DNA from: [Mycobacterium] fortunisiensis
GTDB lineage: Bacteria > Actinomycetota > Actinomycetes > Mycobacteriales > Mycobacteriaceae
Reading direction: 5' to 3'
Length of the DNA stretch: 64,000 bases
Assembly: GCF_019050325.1 (NCBI RefSeq)
Contig: NZ_VOMB01000019.1
Span: forward strand, 122,120-186,119
Numbering within the stretch: the first letter of the stretch is position 1; each line of letters starts with the position of its first letter. Below are positions 8,524 to 16,780 of the stretch, piece after piece. A program made the translations under genes and the position numbers. Below the pieces are notes generated by a model. The model worked only from the letters and a program-made list of their open reading frames with translations. It was not told the DNA's origin and searched no databases.

Positions 8524-8991
8524 TCAGGCCGCAAACAGTTTCCCGATCGCGGCGAGCATCGTGGTGTGGGCGGCCACCGCCTGGCGCACGGTGACCGCCA
8601 GCAACGGCCTGGGCGCGGTGATGGTCAGGTCCTCGGTGATCCTGGTGCCGGTTGCCGACGGCGTGAAGTCCACCCGGCTGTCCAGCCGCACCTGCGGGAA
8701 CTGCCGGGCCTGCGCCCTCACCGTCCCTTCGGCGGGCACGGTGAGCCGGGCCCGGTAGGTGATCGGAAGCAGCAACGGCCCCAATGGGATTCGGTCATGC
8801 ACCCGGTAATCCTGCCGATACCCGTCGGCCAGCTCGACCCGGGAATCACTGCGCACCCACTGCACCAGCGGGTGCACCTGCGCGATGTTGTCCAGGTCGA
8901 CGTAGAACGCCCGCACCCGCTCCGGCGGCGCCGGCACCTCACCACAGACGCTGCGTCGGGCCTGCCCGGTCCAGATGCTCACGACAGACAT
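8524..8991 (-). CDS. SRPBCC-family (START/Bet v1-like) protein
   Basis: 155 aa from ATG 8991, two nt after the P450 stop; codons upstream of this Met overlap the P450 gene. The layout is that of polyketide cyclase-type SRPBCC proteins: SVCGEVPAPPERVRAFYVDLDNIAQVHPLVQWV (first strand and helix), several strands, then a long C-terminal helix VRQAVAAHTTMLAAIGKLF. The fold encloses a large hydrophobic cavity. Last gene of the SDR-P450-SRPBCC operon, so it may bind the substrate or product of those enzymes; that role is inference. Confidence 0.75.
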   Translation of the reverse strand: MSVVSIWTGQARRSVCGEVPAPPERVRAFYVDLDNIAQVHPLVQWVRSDSRVELADGYRQDYRVHDRIPLGPLLLPITYRARLTVPAEGTVRAQARQFPQVRLDSRVDFTPSATGTRITEDLTITAPRPLLAVTVRQAVAAHTTMLAAIGKLFAA

Positions 8992-8993
8992 GC

Positions 8994-10178
8994 TCAGTCG
9001 ACGACGAGGCGCAGCTTCTCCCAACCGCGCACCGTCGACGTCGGCGCCAGTTGCGCACTGTCGTAGTCGATCTCCCATTCCGGGAAGCGGTTGAGCAGTT
9101 CGTCGAGGGCGACCCGGCCCTCCAGCCGGGCCAGGTTGGCGCCCAGGCAGTAGTGCAGTCCCTTGCCGAAGGTGAGGTGGCTGCCATTGTCGCGGTGGAT
9201 GTCGAAGGTGTCGGGGTCGCGGTAGCGGCGGGGGTCGCGGTTGGCCGCCCCGAACAGCAGCAGCATCGCGCTTCCGGCCGGCACCGTGGTGCCGTCGTAC
9301 TCGAAATCGCGTGCCACCCAGCGGGCCACATGGGGTCCGGTGGGTTCGAAGCGCAGCGTCTCATCGACCGCGCGGGTCAGCAGCGACCGATCCCGTTCGA
9401 TGTCACGACGCTGGTCGGGATGTTCGGCGAGCACTTTCGCCAGCCAGCCGATGAGCCGGCCAGTGGTCTCGTTGCCGGCGCCGGCCACCACCTGGGTGTA
9501 GTGCAGCACCTCTTTGCGGTTCAGCTTGCGGGTGACCCCGAACTCGTCGGTGAACTCGACGTTGAGCAGGGCCGTCATCAGGTCGTCGGAGGGATTGTCG
9601 GCCCGCCACTCGACGTAGTCGGCATAGATCCGGCCGTCGGCGATCCGGTCGGCCTGCACCACCTTCATCGGTGCGCCCGGTTTGGTGCGCAGGTTGGCGT
9701 CGTTGGCGTCACGCACCCCGATCTGCTCGGATTCCGGTATCCCGAGCAGCATTCCGATCACCCGCATCGGCATCATCGACGCCAGTTCGGCGATGATGTC
9801 GAATCCGCCCGATCCGACCAGCGGGTCCAGGCAGCGCACGCAGAACTGCCGGATCTGGTCCTCGATCTCGGCCATCCGCCGCGGCGTGAACACCCGCGAC
9901 ATCAACCCGCGCAGCAGGGTGTGCATGGGCGGGTCCTCGAACATCATCACGCCCGGCGGCATGTCGAAGTCCGATTTGACCAGTTCGAGGATGTCACTTC
10001 GGCTGTTGGAGAAGGTTTCCCAGTCCGACAGTGCCTTTTCGACGTCGGCGTGCCGCGACAGTGCCCAGAAGTCGTAGCGCTCGTTGTGGTAGAGCGGGGC
10101 TTCCTCACGCAACCGGGCGTAGACCGGATACGGATCGGCAACGATGCCGACGTCGTACGGGTCGTAATACACGCTCAT
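8994..10178 (-). CDS. Cytochrome P450
   Basis: 394 aa from ATG 10178, which overlaps the SDR stop in an ATGA. Visible signatures: I-helix AGAGNETTGR (oxygen-binding AGxxNET type), K-helix ETLRF (ExxR), PERF-like region, and the heme loop FGKGLHYCLG with Cys344 as thiolate ligand. No membrane anchor, as for bacterial soluble P450s, so it needs external ferredoxin and reductase; none is adjacent except the reductase near 1.3-2.4 kb. The co-translated mycofactocin-type dehydrogenase upstream suggests that it makes a hydroxylated product that is then oxidised. The CYP family number cannot be fixed from memory. Confidence 0.9.
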   Translation of the reverse strand: MSVYYDPYDVGIVADPYPVYARLREEAPLYHNERYDFWALSRHADVEKALSDWETFSNSRSDILELVKSDFDMPPGVMMFEDPPMHTLLRGLMSRVFTPRRMAEIEDQIRQFCVRCLDPLVGSGGFDIIAELASMMPMRVIGMLLGIPESEQIGVRDANDANLRTKPGAPMKVVQADRIADGRIYADYVEWRADNPSDDLMTALLNVEFTDEFGVTRKLNRKEVLHYTQVVAGAGNETTGRLIGWLAKVLAEHPDQRRDIERDRSLLTRAVDETLRFEPTGPHVARWVARDFEYDGTTVPAGSAMLLLFGAANRDPRRYRDPDTFDIHRDNGSHLTFGKGLHYCLGANLARLEGRVALDELLNRFPEWEIDYDSAQLAPTSTVRGWEKLRLVVD

Positions 10179-11011
10179 TTCAGGCAACTGCCCGCGTCGA
10201 CGGCAAGGGTGACCCCGGTGATGTAGCGGGCTTCGTCGGATGCCAGGAACAGGACCGCGTTGCTGATGTCCTCGGGCTCCACCCACGGGATCGGCAGCAT
10301 GTGGAAGGTCTGGCAGATCGGCGCCAGGTCGTCGCGGCCCGGGTTCTCCAGGTCGGGCCGGAACATCCGGTAGGTCTTCTCGTTCATCAGCATCGGGCTG
10401 TTGACGTGCGTGGGGTGCACGGAGTTCACCCGGATCGAATGCGGCCCCAGTTCGACGGCGAAGCTGCGCATCAGCCCGACCACACCGTGTTTGGCCGCGA
10501 CGTAATGCCCGGTGAACGGGTAGGCCTTGGTCCCGGCCACCGAGCTGGTCAGCACGATCGACCCACCGCGGCCACCGGTGAGAATATGGGGCACACCGGC
10601 TTTCACCGTCTTCCAGACACCGCTGAGGTTGACGTCGATCATCTCCTGCCAGAGGTCCTCGTCCATCCGGTCCAGCTTCACCCCGGTGGTGCCGATACCC
10701 GCGTTGGCGGCGATGATGTCGAGCCGGCCGAGCTGTTCGACTCCGCTGTCCACCGCGGTTTTGAGGGCGGCGAAATCACGCACGTCGACCTCGGCGGTGA
10801 CGATGCGCCGGCCCAGGTTCTTGACCAGGTCGGCGGTTTCGGCCAGATCCTCGGCCGTGGCCCCCCGCGCCGGTGAACGGTCGAAGGTGGTACAGATGTC
10901 GACCGCGATGATGTCGGCCCCCTCGGCGGCCAGTCGTACCGCGTGGCTGCGTCCCTGCCCGCGGGCTGCCCCGGTGATCAGTGCGACCTTGCCCTCGACG
11001 CGTCCCGTCAT
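10175..11011 (-). CDS. SDR oxidoreductase of the mycofactocin-coupled type
   Basis: 278 aa. NAD-binding TGAARGQGRSHAVRLAAEGADIIAVD is the characteristic opening of the mycofactocin-coupled SDR family (carveol dehydrogenase-like, TIGR03971), with the typical insertion CTTFDRSPARGATAEDLAETADLV after it. Catalytic residues: Ser in LTSSVAG and YVAAK (YxxxK). Established knowledge: such enzymes hold NAD(H) tightly and pass electrons to the peptide-derived cofactor mycofactocin. First gene of the operon that continues into the P450 and SRPBCC genes, divergent from a TetR gene with a palindromic site between them. Confidence 0.85.
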   Translation of the reverse strand: MTGRVEGKVALITGAARGQGRSHAVRLAAEGADIIAVDICTTFDRSPARGATAEDLAETADLVKNLGRRIVTAEVDVRDFAALKTAVDSGVEQLGRLDIIAANAGIGTTGVKLDRMDEDLWQEMIDVNLSGVWKTVKAGVPHILTGGRGGSIVLTSSVAGTKAYPFTGHYVAAKHGVVGLMRSFAVELGPHSIRVNSVHPTHVNSPMLMNEKTYRMFRPDLENPGRDDLAPICQTFHMLPIPWVEPEDISNAVLFLASDEARYITGVTLAVDAGSCLK

Positions 11012-11060
11012 CGCCCACCCTCATTACCTTCGGTGACCCGCCGTCACCACACTGCCGACT

Positions 11061-11076
11061 TTGGGCGATCGCCCAA
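11061..11076. promoter_or_regulatory. Perfect 16-bp palindrome, candidate TetR operator
   Basis: TTGGGCGATCGCCCAA is its own reverse complement. It lies in the 119-nt divergent region between the SDR-P450 operon (start 11011, minus) and the tetR gene (start 11131, plus), about 50 nt from each. Position and symmetry fit autoregulation plus control of the divergent operon by the adjacent TetR protein. Binding is inference. Confidence 0.6.
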
Positions 11077-11130
11077 TAACTACACTCAGGCCATGTCTAG
11101 CAGCCGCCGGCGCGCATGGTCAAGGGTGCG

Positions 11131-11724
11131 ATGAGTACCCAAAAGGCCTCTTCCGGCCGAGACTCGACGACCCGACGCGCGTTGATCCGGGCCACCGCCC
11201 AGGTCATGCTCGAAGAAGGTTATGCCGCGGCCACATCCCGCCGGGTGGCCGCGCGGGCCGGGGTCAAACCCGCGCTCGTGCACTACTACTTCCCCAGCAT
11301 GGACGACCTGTTCGTGGCGGTGCTGCAGGCCGGCGCGGAATCCAACCTGAGCACCCAGCAGACGGCATTCGACGAGGACGCCCCGCTGCATGCGCTGTGG
11401 GACCTCAACAACGCCCAGGGCGCGGCGCTGTGGATGGAGTTCATGGCCCTGGCCAATCACCGCAAGGCCATCCGCAGCGAAATCGCCGGATACGCCGACC
11501 GATTCCGCGATCTGGAGGAATCCGCGATGACCGCCGCGCTGCAGGCCCACGGGGTCGACACCGACGAGTTCCCGCCGGTGGTGATGTCGATGCTGGTGGC
11601 CAGCCTGGCCCGCATCCTGGTACTCGAACAGGGCCTGGGCATCAGCCGCGGGCATGCCCAGGCCCAGGATTTCGTGCGGCGCTATCTGGACCGGTTCGAG
11701 CTGCCCCCGGGGGCACGGGCATGA
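11131..11724 (+). CDS. TetR-family transcriptional regulator
   Basis: About 197 aa from ATG 11131 (AAGGG at 11122-11126 precedes it); ATG 11116 is the alternative. The N-terminal HTH runs from STTRRALIRATAQVMLEEGYAAATSRRVAARAGVKPALVHYYFPSMDDLFVAVL, with the usual helix-turn-helix AATSRRVAARAGVKPALVHYYF. The remainder is an all-helical ligand-binding domain without recognisable pocket motifs. Divergent from the SDR-P450 operon and overlapping the following CoA ligase gene in an ATGA, so one regulator probably governs both units. A perfect palindrome in the shared promoter region is the likely operator. Confidence 0.85.
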   Translation: MSTQKASSGRDSTTRRALIRATAQVMLEEGYAAATSRRVAARAGVKPALVHYYFPSMDDLFVAVLQAGAESNLSTQQTAFDEDAPLHALWDLNNAQGAALWMEFMALANHRKAIRSEIAGYADRFRDLEESAMTAALQAHGVDTDEFPPVVMSMLVASLARILVLEQGLGISRGHAQAQDFVRRYLDRFELPPGARA

Positions 11725-13241
11725 GCCTGCTGCACGAGTTGATCTCGGCGGCAGCCGCCGCTGCACCGCAACGCGAGGCGGTGGTGACCGACACCGGGAC
11801 CACCACGACCTTCGCCGAGTTCGACACCGAGATCCGCAATGTCGCAGGCTGGCTCGCCGCCCGCACCGCCCCGGGCGACCGGGTGGCCGTCATCGCCGAC
11901 AACGGTGCCGCCTACGCCCAGTTGTACTACGGGGTGCCGCGCAGCGGCCGGGTGCTGACCCTGATCAACCAGCGACTGCGTCCGGCCGAGCAGGCCGCAC
12001 AGTTGGCCACCGCCGACCCCGCCCTGGTGCTCGGCGACGAGCGCTACCTGGCCGCGCTGCCCGGCACCGCCGGACCGACGGTGGCGTTCGAATCCGCGCA
12101 GTGGCGTGCCGCACCGACAACCGCACTCCCCTGCCCCGATGTCGCGACACCCGACGACCCGGCCTGGCTGTTGTTCACCAGCGGGTCCACCGGGGTACCG
12201 AAAGCCGTTGTACACAGCCATCGTTCGATCCTCGCCGCGGTGTGGGGCTCGGTCGAGGGCCGCTCGGTGCAACCGGGCGGGGTATATGCCTTGCCGTTCC
12301 CGATGTGCCACATCGCCGGCTACAACATGCTGGTGCAGCACGCGGTCGCGGCCACGGTCGTGCTCTGCGCCCAGTTCCGCCCGGAGGCGTTCGCGCAACT
12401 GGTCCGCGAACACCGGGTGACCTCGTGTTCGCTGGCACCGACGATGCTGCATGCGCTGCTGGGCCACCTGGAACGCAGCCAGACCGCGCTGCCCACTCTG
12501 AACGCAATCTCCTATGGATCGGCGGCCATGCCACTGGACCTGCTGCGCCGGGCGATAGACACCCTCGGAGTCGACTTCCACCAGGGCTACGGGATGACCG
12601 AAACCGGTGGCAACGTCACGTTTCTCGGCCCCGGCGACCACCGGGCCGGAGCCGCCGGGCGACCCGAGTTGCTCACCAGTGCCGGCCGCCCGCACCGTGA
12701 CGTCGAGATCGGCATCGCCGGCACCTCCGGCGGTTTGGCGCCGACCGGGCAGGTGGGTGAGATCCTGGTGCGCGGCGCCCAGGTGGCGCCGGGATCCCGG
12801 TCCGACGGCTGGCTGCACACCGGCGACATGGGCCGCATCGACACCGACGGCCGGTTGTTCGTCGTCGACCGGCTCAAGGACATCATCGTCACCGGCGGCG
12901 AGAACGTGTCCTCCCGCGAGGTGGAGGACGCGTTGTCCGGGCACCCCGGCGTCGACCAGGTGGCCGTGGTGGCGGTGCCCGACGACTACTGGGGCGAGGC
13001 GGTGTGCGCGGTGGTGGTCCCGACGCCGGGGCACCGACCGGGCGCCGATGAGCTGATCGACCACGTGCGTGGACTGCTCGCGGCGTTCAAACGGCCACGG
13101 GTGGTGCTGTTCACCGAATCCCTACCGTTGACCGGCAACGGCAAGGTCGCCAAGGACCGGGTTCGCGCCTTCGCGCGCGCTGCGGTGCACGGCCGCGCCG
13201 AAAAGCCCGAAAACATCGGGAACCGCAAAAATCTCACGTAG
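11721..13241 (+). CDS. Acyl-CoA synthetase / AMP-dependent ligase
   Basis: 506 aa from ATG 11721, overlapping the tetR stop. ANL motifs: P-loop FTSGSTGVPKAV, acceptor YGMTETGG, hinge LHTGDMGRIDTDGRLFVVDRLKD, and C-terminal Lys in LTGNGKVAKDR. These resemble medium/aromatic acid:CoA ligases rather than the FadD19 type at 6835. Transcription with the TetR gene and the neighbouring P450/dehydrogenase suggests it activates the acid produced by that oxidation route. The substrate is unknown. Confidence 0.85.
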   Translation: MSLLHELISAAAAAAPQREAVVTDTGTTTTFAEFDTEIRNVAGWLAARTAPGDRVAVIADNGAAYAQLYYGVPRSGRVLTLINQRLRPAEQAAQLATADPALVLGDERYLAALPGTAGPTVAFESAQWRAAPTTALPCPDVATPDDPAWLLFTSGSTGVPKAVVHSHRSILAAVWGSVEGRSVQPGGVYALPFPMCHIAGYNMLVQHAVAATVVLCAQFRPEAFAQLVREHRVTSCSLAPTMLHALLGHLERSQTALPTLNAISYGSAAMPLDLLRRAIDTLGVDFHQGYGMTETGGNVTFLGPGDHRAGAAGRPELLTSAGRPHRDVEIGIAGTSGGLAPTGQVGEILVRGAQVAPGSRSDGWLHTGDMGRIDTDGRLFVVDRLKDIIVTGGENVSSREVEDALSGHPGVDQVAVVAVPDDYWGEAVCAVVVPTPGHRPGADELIDHVRGLLAAFKRPRVVLFTESLPLTGNGKVAKDRVRAFARAAVHGRAEKPENIGNRKNLT

Positions 13242-13320
13242 CGGGGGCCCACCCCTCGAATGGCCCCGTGGTAGCGGACGATACGCCCGGTACGCACCCA
13301 TTCCCGCGTTTCCGCCAAAA

Positions 13321-13821
13321 TCACTCGGCCGGCTCCCCGGCGGCACCGGCGGTCAGCAATCGATGTGCGGCCGGGTCGCCGTTGAGCAACCGGCTGCTTC
13401 GCCGGGTGATCTGCCAGCGCCCGTCGATACGGGCCAGTTCGAAATGATTGGCCGTGGCCCGCCACACCACGTATTCGGCCGACCCGTCCGGCGTCTCCCG
13501 GCGCACCAGCACCAGCGATTCGCACAGTGCCACCGCGGTGTCACCGTCGACCGTCACGACCGCCGGCCCGAGAAAATGACTGCAGCCCGAGGCCACCAGG
13601 TCCCGGTGGGACGACGAGCTGACCATCGCATGGACGTCGGCCCGGCTGGTCATCGTCCAGCCCTCGACCTCGTACCGACCGTCGGTGGCCCACAGTGCGG
13701 CCGCGCCGTCGGCGTCGGCGGCATCCACGTGCGGCCCGTAAGACGCGATCAGCCGGGCGATGTCACGTTCGTCCTCGAGCCGGCGCAGCCGCGCTTCCAG
13801 GGCGGCCACCTCGGATTTCAC
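13321..13821 (-). CDS. SnoaL/NTF2-like protein
   Basis: 166 aa, begins MKSEVAALEARLRRLEDERDIARLIASYGPHVDAADADGAAALWA, the standard first helices of the SnoaL_4 cone-fold, with strands RYEVEG, then VVWRATANHFELARIDGRWQITRR near the C terminus. Its stop is the end of a two-gene unit: the start ATG overlaps the stop of the SDR gene upstream. Such proteins act as dehydratases, isomerases or dioxygenase small-subunit homologues. Reaction unknown. Confidence 0.75.
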   Translation of the reverse strand: MKSEVAALEARLRRLEDERDIARLIASYGPHVDAADADGAAALWATDGRYEVEGWTMTSRADVHAMVSSSSHRDLVASGCSHFLGPAVVTVDGDTAVALCESLVLVRRETPDGSAEYVVWRATANHFELARIDGRWQITRRSSRLLNGDPAAHRLLTAGAAGEPAE

Positions 13822-14618
13822 TGCGATGCCCGCCGGTCGATCAGGTTGCGGATCGCCGCATCGGATTTGAGTACCACCCGGGCCCGGTCCGGGGCACTGT
13901 TCCGCTCGGCGCGCTCGGCGTTGCCGCCGGCGATGTATACCGGGCCGTCGGCGAGATGGTCGAGGCCTTCGCGGGCCACCTCGGCCGGGTCGTTGATCCG
14001 CATGCCCGGCGCCTCGAAGTTCAGCCCGGCGCGCTGCATCGCCGGGGTCCGTGTCACCCCGAGCACCAGTTCCAGCACGTCAACGTGGTACTCCCGCAAT
14101 TCCAGCCACAGGCTCTCGGCAAACAGTCGGCCGTAGGCCTTCACCCCGCCGTAAACGGTGTGGCGCATCGACCCGGCGTAGCCGGCGAGGGATCCCACCA
14201 GCAGGATGCCGCCCCGGCCTCGGGCGGTCATCGGCCTGCCGAAGTGCTGGACCAGTTCCATCATCCGGGTGATGTTGAGATCGACGACCTTTCCGAAGTC
14301 GGCCAGCGGCGCGTCCAGGAACCGCTCACTGCAGGTGTTCGCGCCGGCGTTGTAGATCAGGAGCCCGACCTCCAGATCCGCTGTCGCCGCCACGATCTGC
14401 GCCGTCGATCCGGCGTCCACCAGGTCCACCGCCAGCGTGCGCACCTGCACACCCCACTCCCGGCACCGCTGTGCGGTGGCTTCCAGGGGACCGGGCTTGC
14501 GGGCCAGCAATACCAGGTTGAACCCGTCCTCGGCGAGCATGCGGGCGAACTCGGCGCCCACCCCCTCGGAGCCGCCGGCGATCACGGCCCACGGCCCGTA
14601 TCTGGCAAGGTCGGTCAT
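13818..14618 (-). CDS. Short-chain dehydrogenase/reductase
   Basis: 266 aa from ATG 14618; the much longer open frame upstream runs antisense to the divergent SDR. Nucleotide-binding loop IAGGSEGVGAEFARMLAEDGFNLVLLARK, whose Arg after the second strand suggests NADP. LIYNAGAN (NAG motif), Ser in LVGSLAGYAG and YGGVK (YxxxK) complete the active site. It resembles membrane-lipid or steroid type SDRs with a C-terminal extension. Translationally coupled (4-nt overlap) to the SnoaL-like gene downstream. Substrate unknown. Confidence 0.85.
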   Translation of the reverse strand: MTDLARYGPWAVIAGGSEGVGAEFARMLAEDGFNLVLLARKPGPLEATAQRCREWGVQVRTLAVDLVDAGSTAQIVAATADLEVGLLIYNAGANTCSERFLDAPLADFGKVVDLNITRMMELVQHFGRPMTARGRGGILLVGSLAGYAGSMRHTVYGGVKAYGRLFAESLWLELREYHVDVLELVLGVTRTPAMQRAGLNFEAPGMRINDPAEVAREGLDHLADGPVYIAGGNAERAERNSAPDRARVVLKSDAAIRNLIDRRASQ

Positions 14619-14625
14619 CCCTCGG

Positions 14626-15531
14626 ATGCTATCTTTGGCCGCCAACCGGCCTCCTGGTCGGTCCGCAAGGGAGGCGATCATCGGCACATACGCGGTTACC
14701 GGGTCGGCATCCGGGATGGGGCTGCAGACCGCGCGACGGCTGCGCGAACGCGGGCACACCGTCATCGGGGTGGACCTCAGCGAAGGTGACGTGGTGGCCG
14801 ATCTGTCCACCGCGGCGGGCCGGCGGGCCGCGGCCGATGGCGTGCTGGCGGCCTGCGGCGGTGTGCTCGACGGGGCGGTGTTGGCTGCCGGGCTGGGCCC
14901 GGGGCCGGGCGCGGACCGCAACCGGTTGATCGCCGAAGTGAACTTCTCCGGTGTGGTGGATCTGCTGCAGGCCTGGCGGCCGGCACTGGCCGCCGCCGAT
15001 CGCGCAAAAGTCGTTGTGATCTCCAGTAACTCGACGACGACGGTGCCGATCATCCCGGCCCGCACGGTGCGCGCGATCATGGCCCGCGACACCGAGAAGG
15101 CCGTGCGCTCGCTGCGCCTGCTCGGCCGAAACGGATCGGCCCTCATGTACGCGGCGTCCAAGACCGCGGTCACCCGCTGGCTGCGGAGCACCGCGGTCAC
15201 CGAGGCGTGGGCAGGTGCCGGGATTCGGCTCAATGCCCTGGCCCCGGGGGCGATCATGACACCGCTGCTGCAGGCGCAACTCGCCGAACCGCGCGAGGGG
15301 CGCGCGGTCCGGTCCTTCCCGGTACCGGTCGGCGGCTACGGCGATGCCGGCCAGCTGGCCGACTGGATCTGCTTCATGCTGTCGGACTCGGCCGATTTCC
15401 TCTGCGGCAGTGTGGTCTTCGTCGACGGCGGGTCCGACGCCTTCTTCCGCCCCCGGGACTGGCCGCGGGCGCTGCCCCTGCGCCGGCTCCCGCAGTACCT
15501 GTGGCGGTTCAAGCGCGGCGTGCGTGGATAA
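14626..15531 (+). CDS. Short-chain dehydrogenase/reductase
   Basis: 301 codons from ATG 14626. The conserved part begins at TYAVTGSASGMGLQTARRLRERGHTVIGVDLS, with Asp after the second strand indicating NAD. Active site: Ser in VVISSNSTT and YAASK. A long insertion (residues about 140-165) separates Ser from Tyr. The C-terminal SGDVVFVDGG-like segment (CGSVVFVDGGSDAFF) is typical. Start is uncertain: the strongest ribosome site, AAGGGAGG at 14667-14674, precedes only ATC codons (14677, 14680), which would start the protein exactly at the conserved fold. Followed by an MFS gene with an 8-nt overlap. Confidence 0.75.
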   Translation: MLSLAANRPPGRSAREAIIGTYAVTGSASGMGLQTARRLRERGHTVIGVDLSEGDVVADLSTAAGRRAAADGVLAACGGVLDGAVLAAGLGPGPGADRNRLIAEVNFSGVVDLLQAWRPALAAADRAKVVVISSNSTTTVPIIPARTVRAIMARDTEKAVRSLRLLGRNGSALMYAASKTAVTRWLRSTAVTEAWAGAGIRLNALAPGAIMTPLLQAQLAEPREGRAVRSFPVPVGGYGDAGQLADWICFMLSDSADFLCGSVVFVDGGSDAFFRPRDWPRALPLRRLPQYLWRFKRGVRG

Positions 15532-16780
15532 CACCGCGCACACCCCGCGGCGGGCCTGGGCCGCGGTGGCGCTGCTGACCCTGGTCGGCATCCTCAACTA
15601 TGTCGACCGGTTCCTGCCCGCAGTGCTGGCCGAGCCCATCAAGGTCGACCTCGCGCTGTCCGACACCGCGATCGGGGTGATCAACGGGTTCGGCTTTCTG
15701 ATCGTGTACGCGGTGCTCGGCGTCGCGGTGGCCCGGGTGGCCGATCGGGGCGCGTTCGGCGCGGTGGTCGCCGGGTGCGTGACCCTCTGGGGCACCATGA
15801 CGATGCTCGGGGGCGCGGTGCAGTCCGGATTGCAGCTCGCGCTGACCAGGGTGGGCGTCGCGGTGGGCGAGGCCGGCAGCACGCCGGCCGCACATGCCTA
15901 CGTAGCCCGCAACTTCGCACCGCACCGCCGGGCGGCGCCGCTGGCGGTGTTGACGTTCGCGATCCCGCTGGCCAGCGGCGTCAGCCTGATCGGCGGCGGG
16001 CTGCTGGCCGAGAACCTGGGCTGGCGAACGACATTCGTGGTGCTCGGCGCGCTGAGCCTGATATTCGCGCCGCTGGTGCTGTGGCTGGTCGGATCTCGTC
16101 AGTCGTTGCCGGCGCCCACCGCCCAAACGCCGGGGACGGCCGCCAACTGGTGGGATCTGCTGCGCAAACGCAGCTTCCTGGCGATCATCGGCGGCACCGC
16201 GTTGGTCGGGGCCGCCGGGTACTCGCTGAGCACGTTCTCCCCGGCGTTCCTGATGCGGACCCACTCGATGTCGCTGGGCGAAGTCGGCGTCGAATACGGC
16301 GTGGCCACCGCGCTGGGCGGGGTGCTGGGACTGCTGATCGTGGGGCGGCTGGCCGACCGGCTGGCGGTGCGCGACGCCCGCTGGCTGCTGTGGATCGTGG
16401 TGCTGACCACCATGGTCCTGCTGCCGGCGTCGGTGCTGGCCTTCACCGTCGACAATCGCGTGGCATCGGTGTGGTTCCTGGCCCTCAGCTACGTCATCGG
16501 CACCGCCTACCTGGCGCCCTCGGTCGCGGCCATCCACCGGCTGGTGCGGCCGGAGCAGCGCGCCACCGCGTCGGCACTGTTCTTGTTCTTCAATGCCATC
16601 CTCGGCTCGATCGGGCCGTTTGTCACCGGCGCGATCAGTGACGCGATCACCGCGGACCTCGGGAGCTCGGCGCTGGGCCGGGCGCTGCTGATCCTCGTGC
16701 CGACGGCGCAGCTGCTGGGGATGAGCTGTTACCTCGTTGCCGCCCGCTGGTACCGGGCCGACATCGTAGAAATCGGCTAA
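15524..16780 (+). CDS. Major facilitator superfamily transporter
   Basis: 418 aa from GTG 15524, overlapping the SDR stop. Twelve hydrophobic segments can be counted. TM1 contains ILNYVDRFLPAVL, the N-Y-x-D-R motif of the anion:cation symporter/spinster-like subgroup; the loop 2-3 motif is VARVADRGAF, and loop 8-9 has VGRLADRLAVRDAR. A central loop separates six-helix halves. Genes of this type carry small carboxylates or lipids; co-transcription with the SDR suggests uptake or efflux of its substrate. Direction and substrate are not shown. Confidence 0.85.
   Translation: MDNTAHTPRRAWAAVALLTLVGILNYVDRFLPAVLAEPIKVDLALSDTAIGVINGFGFLIVYAVLGVAVARVADRGAFGAVVAGCVTLWGTMTMLGGAVQSGLQLALTRVGVAVGEAGSTPAAHAYVARNFAPHRRAAPLAVLTFAIPLASGVSLIGGGLLAENLGWRTTFVVLGALSLIFAPLVLWLVGSRQSLPAPTAQTPGTAANWWDLLRKRSFLAIIGGTALVGAAGYSLSTFSPAFLMRTHSMSLGEVGVEYGVATALGGVLGLLIVGRLADRLAVRDARWLLWIVVLTTMVLLPASVLAFTVDNRVASVWFLALSYVIGTAYLAPSVAAIHRLVRPEQRATASALFLFFNAILGSIGPFVTGAISDAITADLGSSALGRALLILVPTAQLLGMSCYLVAARWYRADIVEIG

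Noticed and set aside
11061..11720. Fusion-like 726-codon frame running into the second CoA ligase
   Set aside because: The first part overlaps the TetR gene in another frame; the ligase begins at ATG 11721 with translational coupling.
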